From JAIOSF01 sp963677755 (GTDB lineage Bacteria; Campylobacterota; Campylobacteria; Campylobacterales; Arcobacteraceae): a stretch of DNA of 64,000 nucleotides. How positions within the stretch are numbered: position 1 is the stretch's first letter; every line of letters begins with the position of its first letter. The stretch lies in assembly GCA_963677755.1 (NCBI GenBank), contig OY782506.1:682001-746000 (forward strand), given 5' to 3'. Both the position numbers and the translations under genes were made by a program. The notes beneath the pieces are model-generated. The model saw nothing but the letters and a program-made list of their open reading frames with translations. It had not been told where the DNA came from and searched no databases. This document shows positions 33,033 to 40,563 of the stretch, one piece after another.

Positions 33033-34643
33033 TTAGTTTTTTAATACTACTTTGTGTAATTGTTGAAATTTTTTGTCAAAAACAACAGCGTAATAGTTTT
33101 CTCCATCATCATATCTTATAAGGTAATTTATAGGATTTGAGATAAGTTTTAGTTTCATGGTTTTGTAGTTAAATTTTGGTAATTCTAACTTACTAAATTT
33201 AAAATCCCAATCTAAAATATAAAAATTACTTTTGGTATCAATAGCATATCCAGAGAGAATTTGTTGTTTATTTTCAGATAACCTTATAAATTGTAGTGAA
33301 ATATTTTCAGGATATTGTATTTTTGAGACTTCGAGCCTATCATCATATCGTTTAATATTAAATAGATTTTGTTTACTATCTAGTATCAAATATCCTTTAT
33401 CGTAAGGTTTCATATTTGTAGCTTTTCCCCATATATTTAATGCAGGATAACTAAAGTCTTGTTCTTCTAAAAGAGTATTGAGTTGTTGTGTTAATTCATA
33501 TGATACTCCATTATCATAATCATAAATAATGGCATCTTTTGAAGTTATTGTAAACATCTCCTCTGGAAATGAGATACTTCCTTTGTTGCTTTGTGGATTA
33601 AACAAAGGGTAGAGTTTTGCCTCTTGTGGTTCTAAAAGTTTTGGGTTGTAACTCAATCCTAATCTTGAGTTTTTAATAGTTTTTTTATCAAATTGGGTTT
33701 TATTAATAACTATTGGTAGTTTTTTTTGTATATCTAAATTTTTCCAATATACAAATGGGAGATATGATTCGTAGGTGATTCTATCAAAACTTTTTTTATC
33801 TTTTATCCCATATTCAAATTGATGATCACCAAAGTTTTTTTGATAAACAAAATCATTTACTATATTTGAATAGAAGATATAATATTTGTTAAATTCATGG
33901 ACATAGTTTTTTTTGTATTGTTGATAATTGATTAATACCATACCCACAGATACAATAAAGAGGGTACTTTTAAAAACAATAGAACTAACTCTTTGTTGTT
34001 TTATACTATAAAAACTATCTAAAGTAAGAAAAAACATAATAACAAATATAGCTACCCACACAGTATCAAAAATAGTATAATAGTTTTTTAGAAATGAGCT
34101 AATAAACAAAAGTGTAAAAAAAAGTTTGAAAAAGGAAACTGTTAAATTTTTTTCTATAATAGCAGCTGCAAATCCTATATACACTACAATAGCTGTAAAA
34201 CTATATGCAAGAGTATCTTTAAATGCAATTTGTACTATAAGTTCAGGATAATAATTAAGAAGTATTAAGAGTAAAGATACCGACAAAATTGTGGATAATA
34301 TTCCAATAACAATAGTACCAATAAGAAGATGATAAGAGAGGCTCTCTTTCATATCTAATGGGAGATGTACCATGATTTTTATTCTGTTTTGTATCCTTTC
34401 AGGTAAAAACTGAGCAAAAGCGATAACAACCCCTATCATAATAAAAAAATATGAAAAATAAAAATATGGTTTATCTTCAAGATGTGAAAATTTGTACCAC
34501 ATCATAGATTCAGGTTCAATAGTAGTAAACGCAAAATTTATATTAAAACCAAAATAGATTAAGCTACTAGCTATAACAACTATCAATGTGATAAAATAAA
34601 ATTTGAGTTTCATCCACTCTTTTTTTGTAATTTGGAAAAACAT
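33033..34643 (-). CDS. Large membrane protein, DUF4857-like ABC partner
   Basis: The protein has 536 residues. The first ~240 residues hold six or seven membrane helices (one near the N-terminus, then GVVIAFAQFLPERIQNRIKIMVHLPL, typical of ABC-2-like permeases), and a large extracytoplasmic beta-rich domain follows (about 250-536, with repeats such as YLILDSKQNLFNI and NFYILDWDFKF). I believe it matches the DUF4857 group, which pairs with an ABC ATPase; the ATPase gene at 35856-36575 is three genes upstream in the same operon. The substrate is unknown; export or a membrane-assembly role under iron limitation is inference. Confidence 0.7.
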   Translation of the reverse strand: MFFQITKKEWMKLKFYFITLIVVIASSLIYFGFNINFAFTTIEPESMMWYKFSHLEDKPYFYFSYFFIMIGVVIAFAQFLPERIQNRIKIMVHLPLDMKESLSYHLLIGTIVIGILSTILSVSLLLILLNYYPELIVQIAFKDTLAYSFTAIVVYIGFAAAIIEKNLTVSFFKLFFTLLFISSFLKNYYTIFDTVWVAIFVIMFFLTLDSFYSIKQQRVSSIVFKSTLFIVSVGMVLINYQQYKKNYVHEFNKYYIFYSNIVNDFVYQKNFGDHQFEYGIKDKKSFDRITYESYLPFVYWKNLDIQKKLPIVINKTQFDKKTIKNSRLGLSYNPKLLEPQEAKLYPLFNPQSNKGSISFPEEMFTITSKDAIIYDYDNGVSYELTQQLNTLLEEQDFSYPALNIWGKATNMKPYDKGYLILDSKQNLFNIKRYDDRLEVSKIQYPENISLQFIRLSENKQQILSGYAIDTKSNFYILDWDFKFSKLELPKFNYKTMKLKLISNPINYLIRYDDGENYYAVVFDKKFQQLHKVVLKN

Positions 34644-34666
34644 CTTTGTATACCTTTGTCTTAAAT

Positions 34667-34702
34667 AAAATTTGGCAAACTCTCTCTAGCATGCCAAATT
34701 TT
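34667..34702 (-). terminator. Hairpin inside the flavodoxin operon
   Basis: AAAATTTGGCA (34667-34677) pairs with TGCCAAATTTT (34692-34702) around a 14-base loop, followed on the minus strand by TATTTAAG. It lies between the small gene at 34718-34912 and the membrane protein gene, and could lower expression of the downstream genes. A second small hairpin (GTTATCT with AGATAAC, 34712-34729) overlaps the stop of the small gene. Confidence 0.55.
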
Positions 34703-34717
34703 TTGAAATTTGTTATC

Positions 34718-34912
34718 TTATGAGATAACTTGAATATCGAAATTTTTATCAAATCTATACAAAACTTTATCATGGTCAAGGATATTTTGTATATTTAAAA
34801 ACTCATCAATATTTGTTTCTTCTTGAAATCTCATATTTACAACTCTATTGGTATTTTCATCAAATTTAAAAGTTGTAAAATTATTTATCTCATCTATTGT
34901 TTTTTGTCCCAT
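34718..34912 (-). CDS. Small protein of the 64-residue family (copy A)
   Basis: The protein has 64 residues from the ATG at 34910-34912; the start is set by AAGGAAA a few bases upstream and by equal length with its paralogues. It reads INNFTTFKFDENTNRVVN in the first half and IDEFLNIQNILDHDKVLYRF in the second, matching copies B (32825-33019) and C (23643-23834). It lies 10 bases downstream of the flavodoxin gene. Probably cytosolic; function unknown. Confidence 0.72.
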   Translation of the reverse strand: MGQKTIDEINNFTTFKFDENTNRVVNMRFQEETNIDEFLNIQNILDHDKVLYRFDKNFDIQVIS

Positions 34913-34922
34913 AATGTTTCCT

Positions 34923-35423
34923 TTATAAAATCTCACTTCTGATTTGTTCGCACCATGCTGTAACTCTTTCTTGGGTAAGTTCATCTTGGTTATCTTCATC
35001 AAGGGCAAGTCCCACAAAACTGCCATCTTTAATAGCGTGTGATTGATCATGAAAATATTCATCTGTTACATCCCAAAGTCCCACTACTTTTGCCCCATTT
35101 TCAATAACTTTTTCATATATAAGCCCCATTGCATCAACATAATTGTCAGCATAACCATCTTGGTCACCTAATCCAAACAACGCTACTGTTTTTCCAGAAA
35201 AATCTATTTCTGAGAAATCATCCCAAAGTTCTTCCCAATCATCTTGTAAATCACCTTCCCCCCAAGTGGAACTTCCTAATATAATTTTGTCATATTCTTT
35301 TATTTTTTCCATTCCACTTGAAGCTATATCAAATGTTTCTATTCCACCTAAAATTTTTGCTATATCTTTGGCTATATCTGAAGTATTTCCTGTACTACTT
35401 GCATAAAATATTGCTGTTGCCAT
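34923..35423 (-). CDS. fldA: Flavodoxin
   Basis: The protein has 166 residues, a long-chain flavodoxin. The FMN phosphate loop ASSTGNTSDIA is at about residues 8-18, followed by the flavin-stacking loops SSTWGEGDLQDDW and GLGDQDGYADNY. A strong AAGGAGATGCA precedes the ATG. Flavodoxin replaces ferredoxin as electron carrier when iron is short, which fits its place in an operon behind Fur boxes. It overlaps the upstream gene by 29 bases. Confidence 0.95.
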   Translation of the reverse strand: MATAIFYASSTGNTSDIAKDIAKILGGIETFDIASSGMEKIKEYDKIILGSSTWGEGDLQDDWEELWDDFSEIDFSGKTVALFGLGDQDGYADNYVDAMGLIYEKVIENGAKVVGLWDVTDEYFHDQSHAIKDGSFVGLALDEDNQDELTQERVTAWCEQIRSEIL

Positions 35424-35841
35424 TGCATCTCCTTTTTGTTCTTAATATTGAATTGAGTGAATAAGGTATTACTTTTATAATATACTCTTCACTACAGGTA
35501 TCTAATTCTTGTAGTTTTACTTGAATATGTTTAGTAAAGTTATCATGTTTTGGATATACAAGATATATTTGAGGAATATTATTGTTCATTATAATCTCTT
35601 TTGCTCTTTGTATCTCATAAGTTATTTGAAGATTTTTTATATCTATCTCTTTGTGAATAGGGATAACTCTTACAGGTGAACTATCATGTGGCTCTATATC
35701 TATGCTATCACAATTTTTAGTTACATATCTATTTTTTGTGTCTCGTGCTATTTTCTCATAAACAAAATTAAAAAAATTTTCTTGATTATCTTCATTTTTA
35801 CTGTATATTCCAAGTAGTCTATTGCATTCATTTATACTCAT
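35395..35841 (-). CDS. Unknown cytosolic protein upstream of flavodoxin
   Basis: The protein has 148 residues with no signal peptide or membrane segment. It is charged, with DIEPHDSSPVRVIPIHKEID in the middle and a Cys/Arg-rich C-terminus (RRCNGNSN). It starts 14 bases after the ABC ATPase gene and overlaps flavodoxin by 29 bases, so it belongs to the operon. I do not recognise a family. The tight link with flavodoxin suggests a role in low-iron electron transfer. Confidence 0.65.
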   Translation of the reverse strand: MSINECNRLLGIYSKNEDNQENFFNFVYEKIARDTKNRYVTKNCDSIDIEPHDSSPVRVIPIHKEIDIKNLQITYEIQRAKEIIMNNNIPQIYLVYPKHDNFTKHIQVKLQELDTCSEEYIIKVIPYSLNSILRTKRRCNGNSNILCK

Positions 35842-35855
35842 ATTTGTACCTTTAT

Positions 35856-36575
35856 TTAATATTTTCCAACAAAATCTAAGAATTTATCTTCAAATGTTGT
35901 CGTTGTATCTTTGTTAAAATTTTCCATAGTATCTTTATGGATTATTCCACCTTTTTGCACTATAACCATATCATCAATTAAGTTTTCTAAATCACTCATT
36001 ACATGAGATGTGATTAACACTGTTTTATCTGTACCTTTTATATAATCTTTTAGATAATCTACAAAAAGTCTTCTATATCCTGCATCTAACCCCATAGAAT
36101 AATCATCTAAAATCAGAAGTTGTCCATTTTGTGCAAATAAACACCCTAATACAACTTGTGATTTTTGACCAAATGATAGGGAGTTTATTTTTTGAGAATA
36201 TTTTAAACCCATTAAATCTACTAAATCATAAAAAACCTTTTTTCTCCACAAAGGATAAAAAGATGAAAAAAATCTCTCAATTTGTCCAATACTCATATAA
36301 TCATAAGAGATAAATCCTTCATGAAGTAGGGCAATTTCAGTTTTTACTGTCGCCGAGAGATTATGGGAAGGTTCCCCCAAAATTAAACACTCACCACTAG
36401 TTGGTTTAAGATAACCCATAAGGATATTAATTAAAGTTGATTTCCCTACACCATTTTTACCTAACAGTCCAAATATGCTTCCTTTGTATATATCTAAATT
36501 AAGATCTTCATATATCCTATGACTACCATAACTATGGTGGAGGTTTTTAATCTCTATGATTTTATTTTTTACCAC
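35856..36575 (-). CDS. ABC transporter ATPase (partner of the DUF4857-like protein)
   Basis: The protein has about 239 residues: Walker A LLGKNGVGKST, signature LSFGQKSQ, Walker B LLILDDYSMGLD (Asp replaces the usual Glu at the catalytic position), and switch His in LITSHVMSD. The start is uncertain: a GTG at 36573-36575 has GGGGGA upstream, while an ATG at 36590 is in frame without such a site; both overlap the end of the FeoB-associated miniprotein gene. It is of the ABC-2 export type. With the membrane protein at 33033-34643 it probably forms one transporter. Confidence 0.85.
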   Translation of the reverse strand: MVKNKIIEIKNLHHSYGSHRIYEDLNLDIYKGSIFGLLGKNGVGKSTLINILMGYLKPTSGECLILGEPSHNLSATVKTEIALLHEGFISYDYMSIGQIERFFSSFYPLWRKKVFYDLVDLMGLKYSQKINSLSFGQKSQVVLGCLFAQNGQLLILDDYSMGLDAGYRRLFVDYLKDYIKGTDKTVLITSHVMSDLENLIDDMVIVQKGGIIHKDTMENFNKDTTTTFEDKFLDFVGKY

Positions 36576-36672
36576 AATTACATCCCCCATCACAGCCATT
36601 TTTTTTAAATAACTTTGTATATAGGTAATATAAAGCAGCAATAGTGATGATAGTTAAAAATAACTTATCCAT
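36562..36672 (-). CDS. FeoB-associated Cys-rich membrane miniprotein
   Basis: A 36-residue gene found by translating the overlap region. It has one N-terminal membrane helix (LFLTIITIAALYYLYTKLF) and a Cys-rich tail, CDGGCNCGKK, which is the pattern of the FeoB-associated Cys-rich membrane protein family. Its ATG overlaps the stop of the DUF2325 gene (ATGGATAA). It is unusual that it lies about 4 kb from feoB, in another Fur-box-controlled operon. The tail may bind Fe(II) or an iron-sulfur unit at the membrane. Confidence 0.82.
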   Translation of the reverse strand: MDKLFLTIITIAALYYLYTKLFKKNGCDGGCNCGKK

Positions 36673-37003
36673 TTTTTTTATTACAACTTGTATTGGCATA
36701 ACAATCTTTACAGTCAGTAATCCCCATGATCTTTACATATTCTTGATATAGACAGCTTGCACTTTGTTTTGAACAAATTACAGGTAAATCTCTTTTTTTA
36801 GCTTCACTTTTAAAATGTTTCATAGCATTATGATTGAGATATGATGTAAGCATAACAACACAGCTAGTATCTTGAGGGATTGATTTTTTACAAGCACTCG
36901 ATTTGTTTCTTGCATCCCAATGGTTGATTTTTGTTACACCTAAACCTTTAAGAACATTACTTAAAGTTGTTACCTTATCGCCACCTATTATTAAAGCACA
37001 CAT
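36665..37003 (-). CDS. DUF2325 domain protein
   Basis: The protein has 112 residues. The DUF2325 features are clear: CALIIGGDKVTTLSNVLKGLG at the start, then IPQDTSCVVMLTSYLNHNAMKHFKSEAKKRDLPVICSKQS. The C-terminus is Cys-rich (CKDCYANTSC), which could bind metal. It lies between a 55-residue gene and the FeoB-associated gene with short gap and overlap; AAGGA precedes the ATG. The molecular role of the family is not established. Confidence 0.85.
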   Translation of the reverse strand: MCALIIGGDKVTTLSNVLKGLGVTKINHWDARNKSSACKKSIPQDTSCVVMLTSYLNHNAMKHFKSEAKKRDLPVICSKQSASCLYQEYVKIMGITDCKDCYANTSCNKKNG

Positions 37004-37007
37004 ATTA

Positions 37008-37175
37008 TTATCCTTCTAAAACGAGTTTAGTTACCCGTAATGCTTGTTGTTTATCAACATCTTTATGTCTCATTTGAACAATTTTCATCAAAGGACACAA
37101 CATAGTTTCTTTTTTTGCAAAACCTGATTGCAATACAAGTCGATCTATTTTTAACTTTAGTGAAATATCTGACAC
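37008..37175 (-). CDS. Small basic protein, first gene of the flavodoxin operon
   Basis: A 55-residue frame begins at GTG (37173-37175), preceded by AAAGGAG at 5 bases, and ends 4 bases before the DUF2325 ATG. The sequence is basic with one Cys (KKETMLCPLMKIVQM), with no signal peptide. An ATG two bases upstream in another frame gives only six codons, so the GTG is preferred. A Fur box lies 15 bases upstream. I do not recognise a family; it may be a FeoC-like or regulatory miniprotein, but this is a guess. Confidence 0.62.
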   Translation of the reverse strand: MSDISLKLKIDRLVLQSGFAKKETMLCPLMKIVQMRHKDVDKQQALRVTKLVLEG

Positions 37176-37189
37176 ATTAACTCCTTTAT

Positions 37190-37208
37190 ATTAATAATCA
37201 TTATCAAT
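37190..37208. promoter_or_regulatory. Fur box upstream of the flavodoxin operon
   Basis: ATTAATAATCATTATCAAT is a 9-1-9 inverted repeat with one mismatch, 15 bases before the GTG of the 55-residue gene. Confidence 0.8.
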
Positions 37209-37247
37209 ATGAAATAGTAAAGTAAGTTTACTTAAAGGTTTCTTAAT

Positions 37248-37266
37248 ATTGATAATAATTATCAAT
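37248..37266. promoter_or_regulatory. Perfect Fur box between the flavodoxin operon and fur
   Basis: ATTGATAATAATTATCAAT is a perfect 9-1-9 inverted repeat in the divergent region, about 81 bases from the fur start and 73 from the opposite gene. It could control both directions. Confidence 0.85.
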
Positions 37267-37347
37267 AACTACTTTAAAAAAATTATGTTATAATAATTAT
37301 ATAAGTAAAGTTTCTCTAAATAGAGTCTAAATAGAAGGAGTGAAATA

Positions 37348-37788
37348 GTGGATAATAAAAAGATAATTGATAAATTAAAACAAATTATAAAAGAGAAGGG
37401 TTTAAAATATACAAAACAAAGAGAGGTTATATTTGAAACTATATTAGATTGCAAAAAACATTTAAGTGCAGAAGATATTTACAATTTAATAATACAAAAA
37501 TATCCAGATGAGAAAATAGGGATAGCTACGGTTTATAGAGCATTGGCTTTTTTAGAAGAATCAAATCTTATATCTTCTATATCTCTTGATAAAAATACAA
37601 GAAAATTTGAGACAAACTTCAAAGATCATCATGATCATTTGATATGTACAAAATGTAATAAAATAGTTGAATTTGTGAGTGACAAAATTGAAAGAGAACA
37701 AGAAAAAATTGCAAAAGAAAATCATTTTACACTTTTAAATCACACAATGTATTTATATGGTATTTGTGAAGAGTGCAGTAAAAAATAG
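37348..37788 (+). CDS. fur: Fur ferric uptake regulator
   Basis: The protein has 146 residues from the GTG at 37348, with AAGGAG 7 bases upstream. It has the winged helix (QREVIFETILDCKKHLSAEDIY; IGIATVYRALAFLEE) and the metal domain with FKDHHDHLICTKCNKIVEFV and a terminal CEEC. It lies among Fur boxes, next to fbpABC and the flavodoxin operon, making it the likely global iron regulator. It is about half identical to the regulator at 4026-4487 in the key segments. Confidence 0.92.
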   Translation: MDNKKIIDKLKQIIKEKGLKYTKQREVIFETILDCKKHLSAEDIYNLIIQKYPDEKIGIATVYRALAFLEESNLISSISLDKNTRKFETNFKDHHDHLICTKCNKIVEFVSDKIEREQEKIAKENHFTLLNHTMYLYGICEECSKK

Positions 37789-37878
37789 ATTTATTTATTT
37801 TAAGAAGATAGAAGATTGTACTTATATCTATTGGTAAGATTTAACTGAACATCTTATAAATTGATATAATGCAATTAA

Positions 37879-37897
37879 TATGATAATCATTATCATA
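37879..37897. promoter_or_regulatory. Perfect Fur box upstream of fbpABC
   Basis: TATGATAATCATTATCATA is a perfect 9-1-9 inverted repeat, 66 bases before the fbpA ATG. Confidence 0.88.
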
Positions 37898-37932
37898 TAT
37901 AAGCTATATGTAATAATTTATTCTGTATTATT

Positions 37933-37949
37933 TTAATAATGATTATTAA
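37933..37949. promoter_or_regulatory. Second Fur-like palindrome upstream of fbpABC
   Basis: TTAATAATGATTATTAA is a perfect 8-1-8 palindrome close to the fbpA start. With the box at 37879-37897 it could allow extended Fur binding. Confidence 0.65.
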
Positions 37950-37963
37950 TATAAGGAATAAAA

Positions 37964-38971
37964 ATGTTTAAAAATATAATTTTATCACTTTTGATGGCAA
38001 ATATTTTATTTGCAAATACCCAAGAGGTAAATATATACTCACATCGACACTATGACACAGATAAACAACTTTACAAACTTTTTGAGAAGAAAACAGGTAT
38101 CAAAGTAAATATTGTAAAAGCAACAGCCAATGAACTTATTAAAAGATTGGAAAGTGAAGGGAAAAATTCACCAGCTGACATACTCATCACTTCTGATGTA
38201 GCTAGGCTTTATTTAGCACAAAGTAAAAACTTATTGCAAAAAGTAGATTCTAAAATATTAGAAGAGATTGTACCAAAAAACTTACGACATAAAGATGGAT
38301 ATTGGTTTGCTTTAACAAAAAGAGCAAGAGTCATTGTTTACAATATTGATAATGTTGATCCATCATCTATTTCAACTTATGAAAGTCTAACGCAACCTGA
38401 GTTTAAAGGTAAAGTGCTTATGCGAAATTCAAGTAATATTTACAACCAATCTCTTTTAGCTTCAATGATTGCGAACTTTGGAGAAGAGAAAGCAAAACAA
38501 TGGGCACAAGGTATGGTTGATAATTTTGCAAGAAACCCAAGAGGAAATGATATAGACCAAATGAAAGCTGTAGCTGCTGGTATGGGAGATGTTGCAGTTG
38601 TGAATACTTATTATTTAGGGAAACTATTAAGTTCAAGAAAATTTAGTGAAGTTGCTGTTGGAAAAAAGATGGGTATAGTTTTTCCAAATCAAAAAACAAA
38701 TGGTACTCATATAAATATTTCAGGTGCTGGAGTTGTAAAATATAGCAAAAATAAAGAAAATGCAGTAAAACTTATCGAATTTTTAGTATCAAGCGAAGCT
38801 CAAAGTATGTTTGCCCAAGCAAACTATGAGTACCCTATTAATATAAATGTAGAGCCAGCGAAAGTAATAAAAGATTGGGGAACATTTAAAGAAGATAGTT
38901 TATCTCTTGATGAGTTAGGGGTTCACAATGAAAGAGCCGTAAGAATATTTAATGAGGTTCATTGGAAGTAG
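37964..38971 (+). CDS. fbpA: FbpA-type ferric iron-binding periplasmic protein
   Basis: The protein has 335 residues with a signal peptide (ILSLLMANILFA). The transferrin-like fold features are seen: NIYSHRHYDTDKQLYKLFEKKTGI, SPADILITSDVARL and the adjacent tyrosines in VVNTYYLGKLL that bind Fe(III) in FbpA/FutA proteins. It is the first gene of fbpABC behind a perfect Fur box. AAGGA precedes the ATG. Confidence 0.93.
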   Translation: MFKNIILSLLMANILFANTQEVNIYSHRHYDTDKQLYKLFEKKTGIKVNIVKATANELIKRLESEGKNSPADILITSDVARLYLAQSKNLLQKVDSKILEEIVPKNLRHKDGYWFALTKRARVIVYNIDNVDPSSISTYESLTQPEFKGKVLMRNSSNIYNQSLLASMIANFGEEKAKQWAQGMVDNFARNPRGNDIDQMKAVAAGMGDVAVVNTYYLGKLLSSRKFSEVAVGKKMGIVFPNQKTNGTHINISGAGVVKYSKNKENAVKLIEFLVSSEAQSMFAQANYEYPININVEPAKVIKDWGTFKEDSLSLDELGVHNERAVRIFNEVHWK

Positions 38972-40563
38972 TGAAAAAACTCAAAAACTTCTCATCAAAC
39001 TGGATAAATCTTTCCACATTTGTTACTCTTATTTTAGTAGCGCCAATTATATTAATTGTTATAAATGCCTTAGGAACACAAAGCGATACACTTGTACATT
39101 TAAAAGAAACAGTTCTGAATGATTATATTATTAATACAATTATTTTGTTAATTGCAGTATCTTTATTAGCTTTAATTTTTGGGGTGGGAAGTGCATATTT
39201 TGTTACTTTCTATGATTTTAAGTTCTCAAAGTTTTTTGGTGTTGTATTAGTATTGCCTTTTTTAGTACCTTCTTATATTTTGGGATTTATATATTCTGAT
39301 ATTTTTGGTTTTTATGGAGTTGTCCATCTATTTTTTTTGGATATGGGTGGGAAACATTATTTTGATATATTAAATATGAACTCAGTTATAGTGATATTAT
39401 CTTTAGCTTTGTATCCTTATATCTATCTTATTGTAAAATCCTCTTTTTCAAAAAATTCTAGTTTTTTATTAAATCCTGCATTATCTTTAGGTGCAAATAG
39501 ATTAAAAATATTTTATAGGGTGATATTGCCACTATCTCGACCTGCAATTATAGGGGCATTATCTTTAGTGATGATGGAAACTATTAGTGAATATGGTTTA
39601 GTGAAATATTACGGAGTAGATACACTAAGTACTGCTGTGTTTACAGCTTGGTTTGGACTTAATGATCCAAATAGTGCTGCATATATTTCAACTATTGCAA
39701 TGGTGATGGTTTTTACTATCTTAATAGTAGAAAAACTTAACAGAGGTAATGCAAAATACAAAATAGAATCTGCACCAACACCTATAAAAAAAATAAAACC
39801 TACAAAAATAGGGCAGATAAGTATCATAGGGTTTTTATCTATCCCTTTTATTTTAGGTTTTTTAATACCAATTATTTGGGTACTTTTTTATTCTTTTGAA
39901 CACTATACTTTGATTATAGAAAATGAGTTTATAACTACCGTTTTAAATAGTTTTATTGTAGCTTTTATCTCAGCATCAATTATTATGGGCATAGCTGTAC
40001 TTTTGGGATATAGTGCAAGGGTATTTGACAATAGTTATATGAGATATTTATTAAAAATTGCAACTTTAGGATACTCGATTCCTGGGGCTGTCATAGCTGT
40101 TGGAATTATTATTTTAAGTACCTCGATTGATAACTACTTTATAGAACACTTTGCAATAGATGGTTTAGTTTTAGGGGGAACACTTATTATACTTTGTTTT
40201 GGTTATACAGCTAGGTTTTTAGCTGTTGGACTTAATAGTGTTGAATCTTCATTTGAAAAAATAGGATTTGGGGTAAATAAAGCTTCAAGAAGTTTAAATA
40301 AGTCACTTTTACAAACTTTATTAAAAGTAGATTTACCATTGATTAAAACAGGAGTGGTAGCTGGATTTATTTTAGTGTTTATAGATATTTTAAAAGAGTT
40401 ACCCGCAACATTGATTTTACGACCATTTAATTATGATACATTAGCAACAAAAACTTACGAACTAGCTTCCATTGAGATGGTGCAAGAGTCTTCTATCTAT
40501 GCTTTGAGTATAGTTGTAGTCTCAATTATACCAATTATTTTTATACTTAGGAATTATAAATGA
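38971..40563 (+). CDS. fbpB: FbpB-type ferric iron ABC permease
   Basis: The protein has about 530 residues and two homologous halves, each about six helices with its own EAA loop (GANRLKIFYRVILPLSRPAI; NKSLLQTLLKVDLPLIKTG). The start is either GTG at 38971, overlapping the fbpA stop by one base, or TTG at 38962. It overlaps fbpC by 4 bases. It carries Fe(III) delivered by FbpA across the inner membrane. Confidence 0.93.
   Translation: MKKLKNFSSNWINLSTFVTLILVAPIILIVINALGTQSDTLVHLKETVLNDYIINTIILLIAVSLLALIFGVGSAYFVTFYDFKFSKFFGVVLVLPFLVPSYILGFIYSDIFGFYGVVHLFFLDMGGKHYFDILNMNSVIVILSLALYPYIYLIVKSSFSKNSSFLLNPALSLGANRLKIFYRVILPLSRPAIIGALSLVMMETISEYGLVKYYGVDTLSTAVFTAWFGLNDPNSAAYISTIAMVMVFTILIVEKLNRGNAKYKIESAPTPIKKIKPTKIGQISIIGFLSIPFILGFLIPIIWVLFYSFEHYTLIIENEFITTVLNSFIVAFISASIIMGIAVLLGYSARVFDNSYMRYLLKIATLGYSIPGAVIAVGIIILSTSIDNYFIEHFAIDGLVLGGTLIILCFGYTARFLAVGLNSVESSFEKIGFGVNKASRSLNKSLLQTLLKVDLPLIKTGVVAGFILVFIDILKELPATLILRPFNYDTLATKTYELASIEMVQESSIYALSIVVVSIIPIIFILRNYK

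Noticed and set aside
34567..34779. Minus-strand frame of 70 codons between the 64-residue gene and the membrane protein gene
   Set aside because: It spans the hairpins and overlaps both neighbours in another frame; the paralogous 64-residue frame explains the region better.
37176..37347. Possible small RNA gene such as a RyhB-like RNA between the flavodoxin operon and fur
   Set aside because: Two Fur boxes fill the space, and I saw no stem followed by a T run that would end a small RNA.
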